Part shown: one piece after another, positions 21,322 through 30,163 of the stretch
Position numbering within the stretch: the first letter of the stretch is position 1
Layout: each line of letters begins with the position of its first letter
Source: Streptomyces sp. Je 1-79
GTDB lineage: Bacteria > Actinomycetota > Actinomycetes > Streptomycetales > Streptomycetaceae
Direction: 5' to 3'
Length of the DNA: 64,000 bases
Assembly (NCBI RefSeq): GCF_025195125.1
Contig: NZ_JAMGSL010000006.1
Location: 45,815 to 109,814 of the forward strand
Notes under the pieces: generated by a model
Seen by the model: the letters and a program-made list of their open reading frames with translations, nothing else
Told to the model about the DNA's origin: nothing
The model's database searches: none
Program-made: the position numbers and the translations under genes

Positions 21322-21418
21322 GAGGAGCTCACCTCGCCGCTCGTCGGGGTGCCTTGTGGCTACTCGTCCGTAGTACCCGATTTCACGGCGCCCCGAAAGA
21401 CGAGGGAACACGAGAAGA

Positions 21419-21451
21419 CGGCCGGAGCCCCCGCACAGTGGGCTCCGGCCG
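21419..21451 (-). terminator. Terminator after the aldehyde dehydrogenase gene
   Basis: CGGCCGGAGCCC (21419-21430) pairs perfectly with 21440-21451 around a 9-base loop. It lies 47 bases past the stop of the minus-strand aldehyde dehydrogenase gene. Confidence 0.7.
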
Positions 21452-21497
21452 CCGGTCTCCGGGTCCGTACGCGTTCGTACGGATGGCTGACCGCGCC

Positions 21498-22943
21498 TTA
21501 CAGGGCGAGGCCCGTGAGGACCAGGACGCGCTCGTAGGTGTAGTCGTCCATCGCGTACTTGACGCCTTCGCGGCCGACGCCGGACTTCTTGGCGCCGCCG
21601 TACGGCATCTGGTCGGCGCGGTAGGACGGGACGTCGCCGATGATCACGCCGCCGACCTCCAGCGCGCGGTGGGCGCGGAAGGCGGTCTGCAGGTCGTGGG
21701 TGAAGACGCCGGCCTGGAGGCCGAAGTCCGAGTCGTTGACGGCGGCGAAGGCCTCGGCCTCGCCGTCGACCTTGGCGATGGTCAGGACCGGGCCGAAGAC
21801 CTCGGCACGGGCCAGGGTGACGTCCGCCGGGAGGTCGGTCAGGACGGTCGGGGCGTAGGTCGCGCCCTCGCGCTTGCCGCCCGCGAGCAGCTTCGCGCCG
21901 GCCGCGACGGCCTCGTCCACCCAGGTCTCGACGCGCTTGGCGGCCTTCTCGTCGACGAGCGGGCCGACGTCGGTGGCGTCGTCCGCCGGGTCACCGGTGA
22001 CCTGTGCCTCGACGGCGGCGACGACCTTCGGGACGAGCCGGTCGTAGACGGAGGCGTCGGCGATCACCCGCTGCACGGAGATGCAGGACTGGCCGCCCTG
22101 GTAGTTGGAGAAGGTGGCGATACGGCTCGCCGCCCAGTCCAGGTCCTGCTCGGACGCCCAGTCGCCGAGGACGACGGCGGCGGCGTTGCCGCCGAGCTCC
22201 AGGGTGCAGTGCTTGTGCGGCACGGACTCCTGGATCGCGAAGCCCACCGTGTCGGAGCCGGTGAAGGAGATGACCGGGAGGCGCTCGTCCTGGACGAGGG
22301 CCGGCATCCGGTCGTTCGGCACGGTCAGGACGGACCAGGAGCCGGCCGGCAGGTCGGTCTCGGCCAGCAGCTCGCCCAGGATCAGGGAGGAGATGGGGGT
22401 GGACGGGGCCGGCTTGAGGATGATCGGGGCGCCGACGGCGATGGCCGGGGCGACCTTGTGGGCGCTGAGGTTCAGCGGGAAGTTGAACGGCGCGATGCCG
22501 AGGACGACGCCCTTGGGGATCCGGCGGGTGATCGCCAGGCGGCCGACGCCCCCGGCCTCGGTGTCGAGACGCTGGGCCTCGCCGCCGTTGAAGCGGCGGG
22601 CTTCCTCGGCGGCGAAGCGGAACACGGAGACGGCGCGGCCGACCTCGCCGCGGGCCCACTTGACGGGCTTGCCGTTCTCGGCGGAGATCACCTGGGCGAT
22701 CTCCTCGGTGCGCTCGGCGAGACGCTTCGATACGTGGTCGAGGGCGGCGGCGCGGACGTGCGCCGGGGTCGCGGCGAACTCGTCGACGACGGCGTGCGCG
22801 GCGGCGACGGCCTCCTCGACCTGGGCCTCGGTGGGAACGCTCACCTTGCCGACGAGACGTCCGTCGAAGGAGTTCGTGACGTCGAAGGTGGCCTCGCCGG
22901 TGGCCTCGCGGCCGGCGAGCCAGAAGGCGTGGGTGGTCGTCAT
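21498..22943 (-). CDS. NAD(P)-dependent aldehyde dehydrogenase
   Basis: The 481-residue protein is a full aldehyde dehydrogenase: APFNFPLNLSAHKVAPAIAVGAPIILKPA (cofactor site), SFTGSDTVGFAI, LELGGNAAAVV with the general base E249, and GGQSCISVQRV with the catalytic C287. The Cys motif differs from typical succinate-semialdehyde dehydrogenases (NAGQxC), so although gabT is 6 kb away I do not call it gabD. The ATG at 22941-22943 gives MTTTHAFWLAG; the open frame continues far upstream without family similarity. The next minus-strand gene, eamA, ends 137 bases upstream, so co-transcription is possible. Confidence 0.88.
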   Translation of the reverse strand: MTTTHAFWLAGREATGEATFDVTNSFDGRLVGKVSVPTEAQVEEAVAAAHAVVDEFAATPAHVRAAALDHVSKRLAERTEEIAQVISAENGKPVKWARGEVGRAVSVFRFAAEEARRFNGGEAQRLDTEAGGVGRLAITRRIPKGVVLGIAPFNFPLNLSAHKVAPAIAVGAPIILKPAPSTPISSLILGELLAETDLPAGSWSVLTVPNDRMPALVQDERLPVISFTGSDTVGFAIQESVPHKHCTLELGGNAAAVVLGDWASEQDLDWAASRIATFSNYQGGQSCISVQRVIADASVYDRLVPKVVAAVEAQVTGDPADDATDVGPLVDEKAAKRVETWVDEAVAAGAKLLAGGKREGATYAPTVLTDLPADVTLARAEVFGPVLTIAKVDGEAEAFAAVNDSDFGLQAGVFTHDLQTAFRAHRALEVGGVIIGDVPSYRADQMPYGGAKKSGVGREGVKYAMDDYTYERVLVLTGLAL

Positions 22944-23080
22944 TGCGTCCCGGCCCTTTCCGTATCGGGGTGCGAGCGATCGCTCTCCTGACACGGTAGG
23001 GCCGAGAAGACCCTCGGTCGTTTGTCCGGTGTGGAGTGGTGGGGGTGGGACGCTGTCCGCTTTGGCGGAACGAGACCCGG

Positions 23081-24040
23081 TCAGCCTCTGCGCTCGGTGG
23101 AGACGATGAGCCACACCCCGCCGACGACGATCGCGCCGCCGACCGCGATGGGCCAGGTCAGGGCCTCGCCGAGGACGAGCGCGCCGAGCAGGACCGCGAC
23201 GACCGGGTTGACGTACGCGTAGGTGGCGACGAGCGAGAGCGGGGCCGTCTGGAGGAGCCAGGCGTACGCGGTGAAGGCGATCAGCGAGCCGAAGACGACG
23301 AGGTAGACGAGGGCGATCCACGAGCGGGTGGACACCTCGGCGAACGTGAAGCCCTGGTGCTCGCCGCGGACCAGCGCGACGCCGAGGCCCCCGAGGCCGC
23401 CGGCGAGCATCTCGTACGCACTGGCGGTGAAGGGGTTGGCGGGCATCGGGAGCCGGCCGGAGGAGAACGAGCCGATCGACCACAGGAGCGCGGCGACGAC
23501 GACGAGGACGACGCCGCCGATCCTGACCTCGCCGCTGAGGCCGGGGAGGGTGAGGACGCCGAGCCCGACGAGACCGAGGGCCACTCCCGCGAAGGCGCCG
23601 CGGCCGGGGCGCTCTCCGGCGCAGGCGCGCAGGAGGACGACCCAGGCGGGCACGCTCGCGACGAGCAGCGCGGCGAGGCCGGAGGGGATGGCGGTCTCGG
23701 CCAGGACGACGAGCGCGTTCCCGCCGACGAGGAGCAGCAGGCCGACCACGACGGCGGAGCCGAGCCGGCGCGGGGACACCTTCAGCGCGGCGGGGCCCTG
23801 GCGCCAGGCGATGACCGCGGCGAGCAGCAGTCCGGCGACGACGTACCGCATACCCGCGGAGAGGAACGGCGGCATCGTCTCGACGACGATCCGGATCCCG
23901 AGGTAGGTGGACCCCCAGACGACGTACACGATCCCGAGCGCGAGCCAGACGGCGCCGGAGATACGGCGGGACGCCCGCCCGGGGACGCCGGGACGGGAGG
24001 TGCGTTGCTCGGAGGCGGGATCGGCCGCAGGGCTTGTCAT
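23081..24040 (-). CDS. EamA family (DMT superfamily) transporter
   Basis: The 319-residue protein has two EamA repeats and about ten membrane helices. The first repeat begins GAVWLALGIVYVVWGSTYLGIRIVVETMPPFLSAGMRYVVAG, a hallmark of the family, and the second ends with APLSLVATYAYVNPVVAVLLGALVLGEALTWPIAVGG. Such proteins export metabolites or amino acids; the substrate is not evident. A good promoter, with -10 seven bases before the ATG, suggests a leaderless transcript (see 24048-24102). Confidence 0.92.
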   Translation of the reverse strand: MTSPAADPASEQRTSRPGVPGRASRRISGAVWLALGIVYVVWGSTYLGIRIVVETMPPFLSAGMRYVVAGLLLAAVIAWRQGPAALKVSPRRLGSAVVVGLLLLVGGNALVVLAETAIPSGLAALLVASVPAWVVLLRACAGERPGRGAFAGVALGLVGLGVLTLPGLSGEVRIGGVVLVVVAALLWSIGSFSSGRLPMPANPFTASAYEMLAGGLGGLGVALVRGEHQGFTFAEVSTRSWIALVYLVVFGSLIAFTAYAWLLQTAPLSLVATYAYVNPVVAVLLGALVLGEALTWPIAVGGAIVVGGVWLIVSTERRG

Positions 24041-24047
24041 GCCCAGG

Positions 24048-24102
24048 AGAGTAAGGAGTGCGGGGCCGGATGATCAATGATTCTGCCCGCGATCGGGCAG
24101 AA
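24048..24102 (-). promoter_or_regulatory. eamA promoter and adjacent palindromic operator
   Basis: On the minus strand, TTGATC (24072-24077) and TACTCT (24048-24053) are spaced by 18 bases, and the ATG follows the -10 after seven bases. Directly upstream of the -35 lies a perfect 9-bp inverted repeat, TTCTGCCCG/CGGGCAGAA, with a 4-base spacer (24081-24102). That is the size and position of a dimeric regulator site. The regulator is unknown. Confidence 0.6.
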
Positions 24103-24275
24103 ATGACGCCTTGGGGCGACGGATCGGGCTGGATGGGGTGAGGGCCAGGGATCGTGCGAGACGGCCGGGCGCGGGGGGCGCGCGGGACGGGCGGGCGCCC
24201 GGGGGCGCGCGGGCGCCCCGGGGGGCGTGCCGGACGGGTCGGGCGCGAGGGGCGTGCGGGACGGGTCGGCGAGGG

Positions 24276-25835
24276 CTACCGCTCGTTCGTGTCTGCGCCC
24301 GTCGCCTTGAGGGCCAGCCACAGCTCCATACGGACGTCCGGGTCGTCCAGGGAGCGGCCCAGGATCTCCTCCACGCGCCGCATCCGGTACCGCAGGGTGT
24401 GGCGGTGGACCCCCAGGTCCGCCGCCGCCGCGTCCCACTGGCCGTGCCGGGAGAGCCAGGCCCGCAGCGAGGCGACCAGGTCGCCCCGGCCCGTGGCGTC
24501 GTGCTCGTACAGCGCCCGGAGCATGCCGTCGGCGAAGGCGCGGACCGCGTCGTCGGCCAGCAGCGGCAGTACGGAGCCGGCCGCCAGGTCCTCGTGCTCG
24601 ACCAGCGCCCGGCCGCGCCGCCGCGCCACCGACAGGGCCTGCTCGGCCTGCTTGTACGCGGCCGCCGCCGCGATCGGCCCCGCCGGGGCGGAGAGCCCCA
24701 CGACGACACCGGCCTCCTCCGCGTCCCGTTCGGTGTACGCCTCGCAGGCCGTGACGACCGCGCCGCCGTCCCCCGCCAGGACCAGGAGCCGTTCCTCGCC
24801 CTCGGGGACGGTCAGGACCGTCTCGCCCGCGCGGGCGGCGGCCGAGTCCAGCTCCTCGGCCAGCGCCGGCAGCGGCTGCTCGCCCTCCCGCTCCCCCGCC
24901 ACCGTCTCGGCGATCAGCAGCCGGAACGGCGCGTCGAGGAGCCCGCCGTACAGGTCACCCGCCACCGCCCGGGCGTGGTCGGGCTGGCCGGACAGCATCA
25001 TCCGCAGCACCGCCGCGCCGAGCCGGTCCTCGGCCGCCTGGAGCGAGCGCGAGCGCTCGGTGGTCAGCGTGAGCAGGGCGATCGCGGAGTGCACGGCGTA
25101 CCGCTCCGCCGTCCCGAGCGGCGCGCCCGTGCCGACGGCGAGGGCTCCCCTGACCCGCCGGCCGGTGCCCAGGGACTGGAGCTCGACCCGGTCCTCCGTA
25201 CCGCCGACGACCGCACTCGCGGGCGCGGGCCGCTCCCGGAGCCGTTCGACGTCGGGTGTCAGCCGGGCGGCCCGGCGCGCCGCCCACTCGGGGGAGGCGG
25301 CGAGGACGCTGCCGGAGGTGTCGTACAGCGCCGCCCAGCCGTCCACATGGGCGGCGAGCCGCGCCACCACCGCGTCCGGCCCCTCGGCGAGGGCGGCCCG
25401 GGTCATCTCCCGCTGGGCCTCGAAGCCGGCCGTGACCGCGCGGTACTGGTCGGCCGAGATGGCCGCGGACACCGCCTTGCTGATGGCCAGGAACGGTGTG
25501 CGCCGGGGTACTTCGAGGAGCGGCAGCCCCTCGGCCCCCGCGGCTTCGAGGAGGGCCGGCGGGATGCTCTCGTAGTTGACGCCGACGGCGAAGCCGAGAC
25601 CGACCACGCCCGCGCCGAGCAGCCGCCGCACGTAGCGGCGCATCGCCTCGGGGTCCTCGGCGTCCAGGGTGAGCGCGGTGGTGAGCAGCAGCTCGCCACC
25701 CTCCATGTAGGGGACGGGGTCGGCGAGCTCGCTGACGTGGGCCCAGCGGACGGGGGTGTCGAGGCGGTCCTCACCCGCGCGGACGGTGAGCTTGAGCGCC
25801 GAGTGCTGGACGAGTGAGGCGAGGGTGGGCGGCAT
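24276..25835 (-). CDS. PucR family transcriptional regulator
   Basis: The 519-residue protein has the PucR layout. An N-terminal domain (about 5-120) reads MPPTLASLVQHSALKLTVRAGEDRL, then WAHVSELADPVPYMEGGELLLTTAL. A GGDEF-like central region follows, and a C-terminal helix-turn-helix (WDAAAADLGVHRHTLRYRMRRVEEILG, about 468-495). PucR regulators are activators of nitrogen-compound catabolism; GabR of Corynebacterium, which controls gabTDP, is of this type. Because gabT lies 2.9 kb away, GABA control is a reasonable guess, but eamA and the ATPase gene are other possible targets. Start at ATG 25833-25835. Confidence 0.87.
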   Translation of the reverse strand: MPPTLASLVQHSALKLTVRAGEDRLDTPVRWAHVSELADPVPYMEGGELLLTTALTLDAEDPEAMRRYVRRLLGAGVVGLGFAVGVNYESIPPALLEAAGAEGLPLLEVPRRTPFLAISKAVSAAISADQYRAVTAGFEAQREMTRAALAEGPDAVVARLAAHVDGWAALYDTSGSVLAASPEWAARRAARLTPDVERLRERPAPASAVVGGTEDRVELQSLGTGRRVRGALAVGTGAPLGTAERYAVHSAIALLTLTTERSRSLQAAEDRLGAAVLRMMLSGQPDHARAVAGDLYGGLLDAPFRLLIAETVAGEREGEQPLPALAEELDSAAARAGETVLTVPEGEERLLVLAGDGGAVVTACEAYTERDAEEAGVVVGLSAPAGPIAAAAAYKQAEQALSVARRRGRALVEHEDLAAGSVLPLLADDAVRAFADGMLRALYEHDATGRGDLVASLRAWLSRHGQWDAAAADLGVHRHTLRYRMRRVEEILGRSLDDPDVRMELWLALKATGADTNER

Positions 25836-25861
25836 TGGAGACCGTCGGACCTTTGGGGAGG

Positions 25862-26000
25862 GGGCGCCGCTCAGCCGAGCGGCGCCCTCGATTGTGCCAG
25901 GGCGTGCCGGTGCCCGCTCCGGCTCGGCCGCGGCGTGGCCGGAGCGGGTCGCACGGGGCGCGGCGGCCGGCCCGGCCCCGGCCCCGTCCCGGCGGGGCCG
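25862..26000 (-). terminator. Array of three perfect hairpins upstream of pucR
   Basis: The 295-bp gene-free gap 25836-26130 contains three perfect stems. They are GGGCGCCGCTC (25862-25872 with 25877-25887, 4-base loop), CCCGCTCCGGC (25913-25923 with 25938-25948) and CGGCCCCG (25979-25986 with 25993-26000). They lie after the stop of the ATPase gene and before the pucR start on the same strand. They probably terminate the upstream unit; the first one, 27 bases before the start codon, could also affect the pucR leader. The rest is GGCTCC-rich simple sequence. Confidence 0.55.
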
Positions 26001-26130
26001 CCCCAGATCGGCCCGAGCCCGGCCAAGGCACGGCCCCGGCGCGGCCCTCGGCTCGACCCCGGCTCCGGCTCCGGCTCCGTCCCGGCCCCAGCCCGCCCGA
26101 GCTCGGCCCGGCTCCGGCCCTGGCCCCGCC

Positions 26131-28515
26131 TCAGCTCCGCAGATCCACCAGCAGGGGCGGTGTGTGCTCGCCCCGCACATGGGTCAGGGACAGCACGGCG
26201 TGTCCGGCGGGGACGGCGTGGGCGAGGTCGGAGGCCGACCAGCGCTCGCGCTCCACCTCCCGTACGGTCACGGCCTCAGCCGTCGTCGCCTTGCCGGTCA
26301 CGAGGCGGCGCATGAAGTGCAGGGCCTTGGTGAGGGGCTCGTCGGAGATGATCTGCCGGTTGGTGACGTCCCGGGTCTGCACCCATTCGGTGCCCCAGGT
26401 CTCGGCGAACCGTCCGCCGTCCCATGGCGCGATCCCGGCGAACGCCATCCGGCACCCGACCGCCCCGAGCAGCGGACCGCGCAGCGCGTCGGGCACGTCC
26501 TCCAGGCTGCGCAGGGCGAGGACGACGCCCGCGTTGGCGGAGCGCAGACGCTGGACGGCCCGTACGGATTCGCCGGTGACGGTGTACGTGGCGTCGTCGA
26601 GGACCAGGCAGGCGAAGAGGGAGCGGTCGCGACGGGCGAGGGCGGCCTCGGCGAACTGGGCGAGCAGCAGCCGGGAGACGATCCGGGAGGCTTCGGCGTG
26701 GCCGCGTTCGGGCAGGTCGACGCGGACGCGGAGCGGGTGCTCGACGGCGCGGAGGGAGAACTGCGGCTTCGTGCCGTCGGATCCCCCGGTGCGGAAGAAG
26801 CGGGCGAAGGCGGGCCTGTCGAGGAAGGCGATGCGCTCGGCGAGGAGGACGCCGACCTCGTCGCCGCGCTCGGCCTGGCGCTGCCGGGCGTCGAGCTCGC
26901 GCAGCTGGGCGGCGTCGCCCGCGACGGCCTCGCGCAGCGCGGCGAGCGCCTCGGGCGCCCCGCCGAGCAGCTCGCGCAGCTCGGGCACGCCCGGGAAGCG
27001 GCCGTACGCGGCGAGGAACGGACCGATCAGCTGGGCGAGCGCGGTGGCGGCCCGGCGGCTGTCGGCGACGAGGTCCCCGACGAGGGCCTCGGCGAGGATG
27101 CGGGCGGCTTCGTCGGGGTCGTCGGCGCCGCCGTACAGGTCGAGGTCGTGGGTGGACTCGGCCCGCCCGACGGAGACGACGACGTCGAAGCCCTCGTCGG
27201 GGCCGAGGGCGGCGCCGTGGGAGGTGACGGCGACGACGGCGGCGCGATTGGCGAGCGCCTGCAGACAGAGCGCCTCGACGACGGGCCGCACGAGCCGCAC
27301 GGTCTTCCCGGCCCCGGCGGGCCCGACGGCGAGCAGGGATGTCCCGAGCACACCGGGCTCCAGGGCGACGCCGGTGGTGCGGCGGGCGTAGGGGTTGCGC
27401 GGGTGGTCGGCTGCGGTGCCGATGAGGACCTGGTCGGTGGCGAGGTCGTGGGTGGCGACGCGGACGGGCAGGTCGCGCAGGCCGGAGGGGTGGCCACAGG
27501 CGGCGGCGCCACGGGTGCGCACGGCGTCGGTGAAGGCGGCGAGCCGCTCGGGCCGGGTCCGTACGCCCTGCCAGGCACGGCGGATCCGGGCGTAGTCGAC
27601 ATCCCCGAGCACGCCTTGCCGGGTGGCCTCGGCGAGCTGGGCGGCGGCCTCGGGCAGCCCGGCGTCCCGCAGCTCGGGCCACGCGGCGGGGTCGGCGGCC
27701 GGGTCGGCCGGGGGCGGCGGCGCGGCGGCGGTGGGGCCGCCGGTTCCCAGGCGCCGCCGTACGGGGGGCCAGGCGCCGGCCCGCCCGACGGCCGCCACGA
27801 GGGCGGCGATCAGGAGGACGTAGTAGAGGTTGGAGACCCAGGTGAGCCAGGTGACCGTGCGGGGCATCTCGCGCCAGACGCCCGGCAGGAGCACGAAGAG
27901 GGGCCAGACGGGCACGCCGTAGCGATGCCAGACGTCCCGCCAGTTGCCGACGCGGCCGAAACCGACGGCGAAGAGGCTCAGGAGGACGGCGTACCAGAGG
28001 TACGTCGCTCCGACGTACATCTCGAAGTCGGGGCTCGCGGGGGTCCGCCACTCGGCGGGGACGAGCCACAGCATCGGCAGCAGCCACCAGTCGTCGACGA
28101 AGATCCACCACCCCTCCAGATAGCCGTTCCAGAGCAGCGACCAGAGGAGCCAGCCGCAGAGGTACGCGACGAAGGCTCCGGTGATCAGCTGGCGGCCGGG
28201 CACGAGGTCCGGCTCCTGCTCGGGCCGCTCGCGGTGGCCGAGCCGCCAGACGCCCGGCGCGGCGGCGGGCCTGGGGATGCGGAGCCATTCGGCGACCCCG
28301 ATGCGGGTGGGCGCGTGGGACGGGGGCGGCGGTACGGAGGGGGCGGCGGGCGGACGGCCCTGGGGCGCGGCCTGCTCGATGTGCGGCACGGCCGGCACGC
28401 CCGGCTGCGTCTCAGGTCCCCTGTCCGGTCCCCCCGCCGGCATGGGCGGCCCCGCTGGGCGGGGGACCGCGCCGCCTCGGGTGTCGCGTGACTCGTACGT
28501 GCCTTCGGTCTCCAT
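26131..28515 (-). CDS. Membrane-anchored ATPase resembling conjugation coupling proteins
   Basis: I recognise the architecture but no named family. Residues 1-100 are Pro-rich and cytosolic-looking, and 108-245 hold about four hydrophobic segments (ITGAFVAYLCGWLLWSLLW and others). A Pro-rich linker leads to an ATPase domain with Walker A GPAGAGKT (398-405) and a Walker B-like LFACLVLDD (633-641). It ends in a VirD4/TraD-like tail (HAVLSLTHVRGEHTPPLLVDLR). The layout resembles T4SS coupling or FtsK/HerA-type pumps, but no relaxase, tra or T7SS gene is near. It lies divergently from gabT across 216 bases. Function unknown. Confidence 0.7.
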   Translation of the reverse strand: METEGTYESRDTRGGAVPRPAGPPMPAGGPDRGPETQPGVPAVPHIEQAAPQGRPPAAPSVPPPPSHAPTRIGVAEWLRIPRPAAAPGVWRLGHRERPEQEPDLVPGRQLITGAFVAYLCGWLLWSLLWNGYLEGWWIFVDDWWLLPMLWLVPAEWRTPASPDFEMYVGATYLWYAVLLSLFAVGFGRVGNWRDVWHRYGVPVWPLFVLLPGVWREMPRTVTWLTWVSNLYYVLLIAALVAAVGRAGAWPPVRRRLGTGGPTAAAPPPPADPAADPAAWPELRDAGLPEAAAQLAEATRQGVLGDVDYARIRRAWQGVRTRPERLAAFTDAVRTRGAAACGHPSGLRDLPVRVATHDLATDQVLIGTAADHPRNPYARRTTGVALEPGVLGTSLLAVGPAGAGKTVRLVRPVVEALCLQALANRAAVVAVTSHGAALGPDEGFDVVVSVGRAESTHDLDLYGGADDPDEAARILAEALVGDLVADSRRAATALAQLIGPFLAAYGRFPGVPELRELLGGAPEALAALREAVAGDAAQLRELDARQRQAERGDEVGVLLAERIAFLDRPAFARFFRTGGSDGTKPQFSLRAVEHPLRVRVDLPERGHAEASRIVSRLLLAQFAEAALARRDRSLFACLVLDDATYTVTGESVRAVQRLRSANAGVVLALRSLEDVPDALRGPLLGAVGCRMAFAGIAPWDGGRFAETWGTEWVQTRDVTNRQIISDEPLTKALHFMRRLVTGKATTAEAVTVREVERERWSASDLAHAVPAGHAVLSLTHVRGEHTPPLLVDLRS

Positions 28516-28731
28516 GAACCCCTGCCCCCTGACCAGCCAGGTCGCCGCATCTGTGCCACCGTCAATCTAGTGGGCACGGCCCGGCACGGAGCGGTTTCCC
28601 CACCGCCATGTCCACACCGGACAACGAGATACCCCCCAACACTCCCGATCGGCGCATGCCCGCGCCCCTCCCCCGCGCCTAGCCTGCGGAAGAAACCCAC
28701 AAGAGCGTCCAGAACACCCCAGGAGCCTCGC

Positions 28732-30066
28732 ATGAACGCTGTCCCGCAGGAGCGGCGCGTCGTCACCGCCATCCCCGGTCCGAAGTCGCAGGAGCTGCAG
28801 GCCCGCCGCCTCGACGCCGTGGCCGGCGGCGTGGGCTCCGTGCTGCCCGTCTTCACCGCGAAGGCCGGCGGCGGCATCATCGAGGACGTCGACGGCAACC
28901 GCCTGATCGACTTCGGCTCCGGCATCGCCGTGACCTCCGTCGGCGCCTCCGCCGAGGCCGTCGTCCGCCGCGCCGCCGCGCAGCTGGCCGACTTCACGCA
29001 CACCTGTTTCATGGTCACGCCGTACGAGGGCTACGTCGAGGTCTGCGAGGCGCTGTCCGAGCTGACCCCGGGCGACCACGCCAAGAAGTCCGCGCTCTTC
29101 AACTCGGGCGCCGAGGCGGTCGAGAACGCGGTCAAGATCGCCCGTTCGTACACCAAGCGCCAGGCCGTCGTCGTCTTCGACCACGGCTACCACGGCCGCA
29201 CCAACCTCACGATGGCGCTGACGGCGAAGAACATGCCGTACAAGCAGGGCTTCGGCCCGTTCGCGCCCGAGGTCTACCGCGTGCCGGTCGCCTACGGCTA
29301 CCGCTGGCCCACCGGTGCCGAGAACTGCGGCCCCGAGGCCGCCGCCCAGGCGATCGACCAGATCTCCAAGCAGATCGGCGCCGAGAACGTCGCCGCGATC
29401 ATCATCGAGCCGGTCCTCGGCGAGGGCGGCTTCATCGAGCCGGCCAAGGGCTTCCTGCCGGCGCTCGTGAAGTTCGCCAACGACAACGGCATCGTCTTCG
29501 TCGCCGACGAGATCCAGTCCGGCTTCTGCCGCACCGGCCAGTGGTTCGCCTGCGAGGACGAGGGCATCGTCCCCGACCTGATCACGACCGCCAAGGGCAT
29601 CGCGGGCGGCCTGCCGCTCGCCGCCGTCACCGGCCGCGCCGAGATCATGGACTCCGTGCACGGCGGCGGCCTGGGCGGCACCTACGGCGGCAACCCGGTG
29701 GCCTGCGCCGGCGCGCTCGGCTCCATCGAGACCATGAAGGAGCTCGACCTCAACGCCAGGGCGAAGCACATCGAGTCCGTCATGAAGACCCGCCTGTCGG
29801 CGATGGCCGAGAAGCACGACGCCATCGGCGACATCCGCGGCCGCGGCGCCATGATCGCCATCGAGCTGGTCAAGGACCGCGCGACCAAGGAGCCGAACCC
29901 GGAGGCCGCGGGCGCGCTCGCGAAGGCCTGCCACGCCGAGGGCCTGCTGGTCCTGACCTGTGGCACCTACGGAAACGTGCTCCGCTTCCTCCCGCCGCTG
30001 GTCATCGGTGACGATCTCCTGAACGAAGGACTCGACATCATCGAGAACGCGTTCGGGCAGATCTGA
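28732..30066 (+). CDS. gabT: 4-aminobutyrate aminotransferase
   Basis: GabT transfers the amino group of GABA to 2-oxoglutarate, giving succinate semialdehyde. The 444-residue class III aminotransferase has FNSGAEAVENAVKIAR (PLP phosphate site), DHGYHGRTNLTMALTAK, FVADEIQSGFCRTG and the PLP lysine K288 in TTAKGIAGGLPLAAVTGR. The start ATG 28732 has AGGAGCC just upstream; the frame is open before it but not family-like. A -10-like TAGCCT lies at 28680-28685. The gene fits downstream of the two polyamine/aminobutyraldehyde dehydrogenase loci in the window. Confidence 0.93.
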   Translation: MNAVPQERRVVTAIPGPKSQELQARRLDAVAGGVGSVLPVFTAKAGGGIIEDVDGNRLIDFGSGIAVTSVGASAEAVVRRAAAQLADFTHTCFMVTPYEGYVEVCEALSELTPGDHAKKSALFNSGAEAVENAVKIARSYTKRQAVVVFDHGYHGRTNLTMALTAKNMPYKQGFGPFAPEVYRVPVAYGYRWPTGAENCGPEAAAQAIDQISKQIGAENVAAIIIEPVLGEGGFIEPAKGFLPALVKFANDNGIVFVADEIQSGFCRTGQWFACEDEGIVPDLITTAKGIAGGLPLAAVTGRAEIMDSVHGGGLGGTYGGNPVACAGALGSIETMKELDLNARAKHIESVMKTRLSAMAEKHDAIGDIRGRGAMIAIELVKDRATKEPNPEAAGALAKACHAEGLLVLTCGTYGNVLRFLPPLVIGDDLLNEGLDIIENAFGQI

Positions 30067-30163
30067 CCCCTGGGACGCGGCGTGTGAAGAGAGTGTGGGG
30101 GGCCGATGGCGGGATGGGAATCCGGCTGTCGGTCCCCTTCTCTCTGCCGTACGGTTTCTGCAG

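Noticed and set aside
21498..22943. Succinate-semialdehyde dehydrogenase gabD
   Set aside because: The catalytic motif GGQSCIS is not of the usual SSADH type and the gene is separated from gabT by other units.
30098..30137. Terminator hairpin after gabT
   Set aside because: GGGGCCGA and TCGGTCCCC can pair, but only with a bulge and a loop over 20 bases, so I do not list it as a feature.
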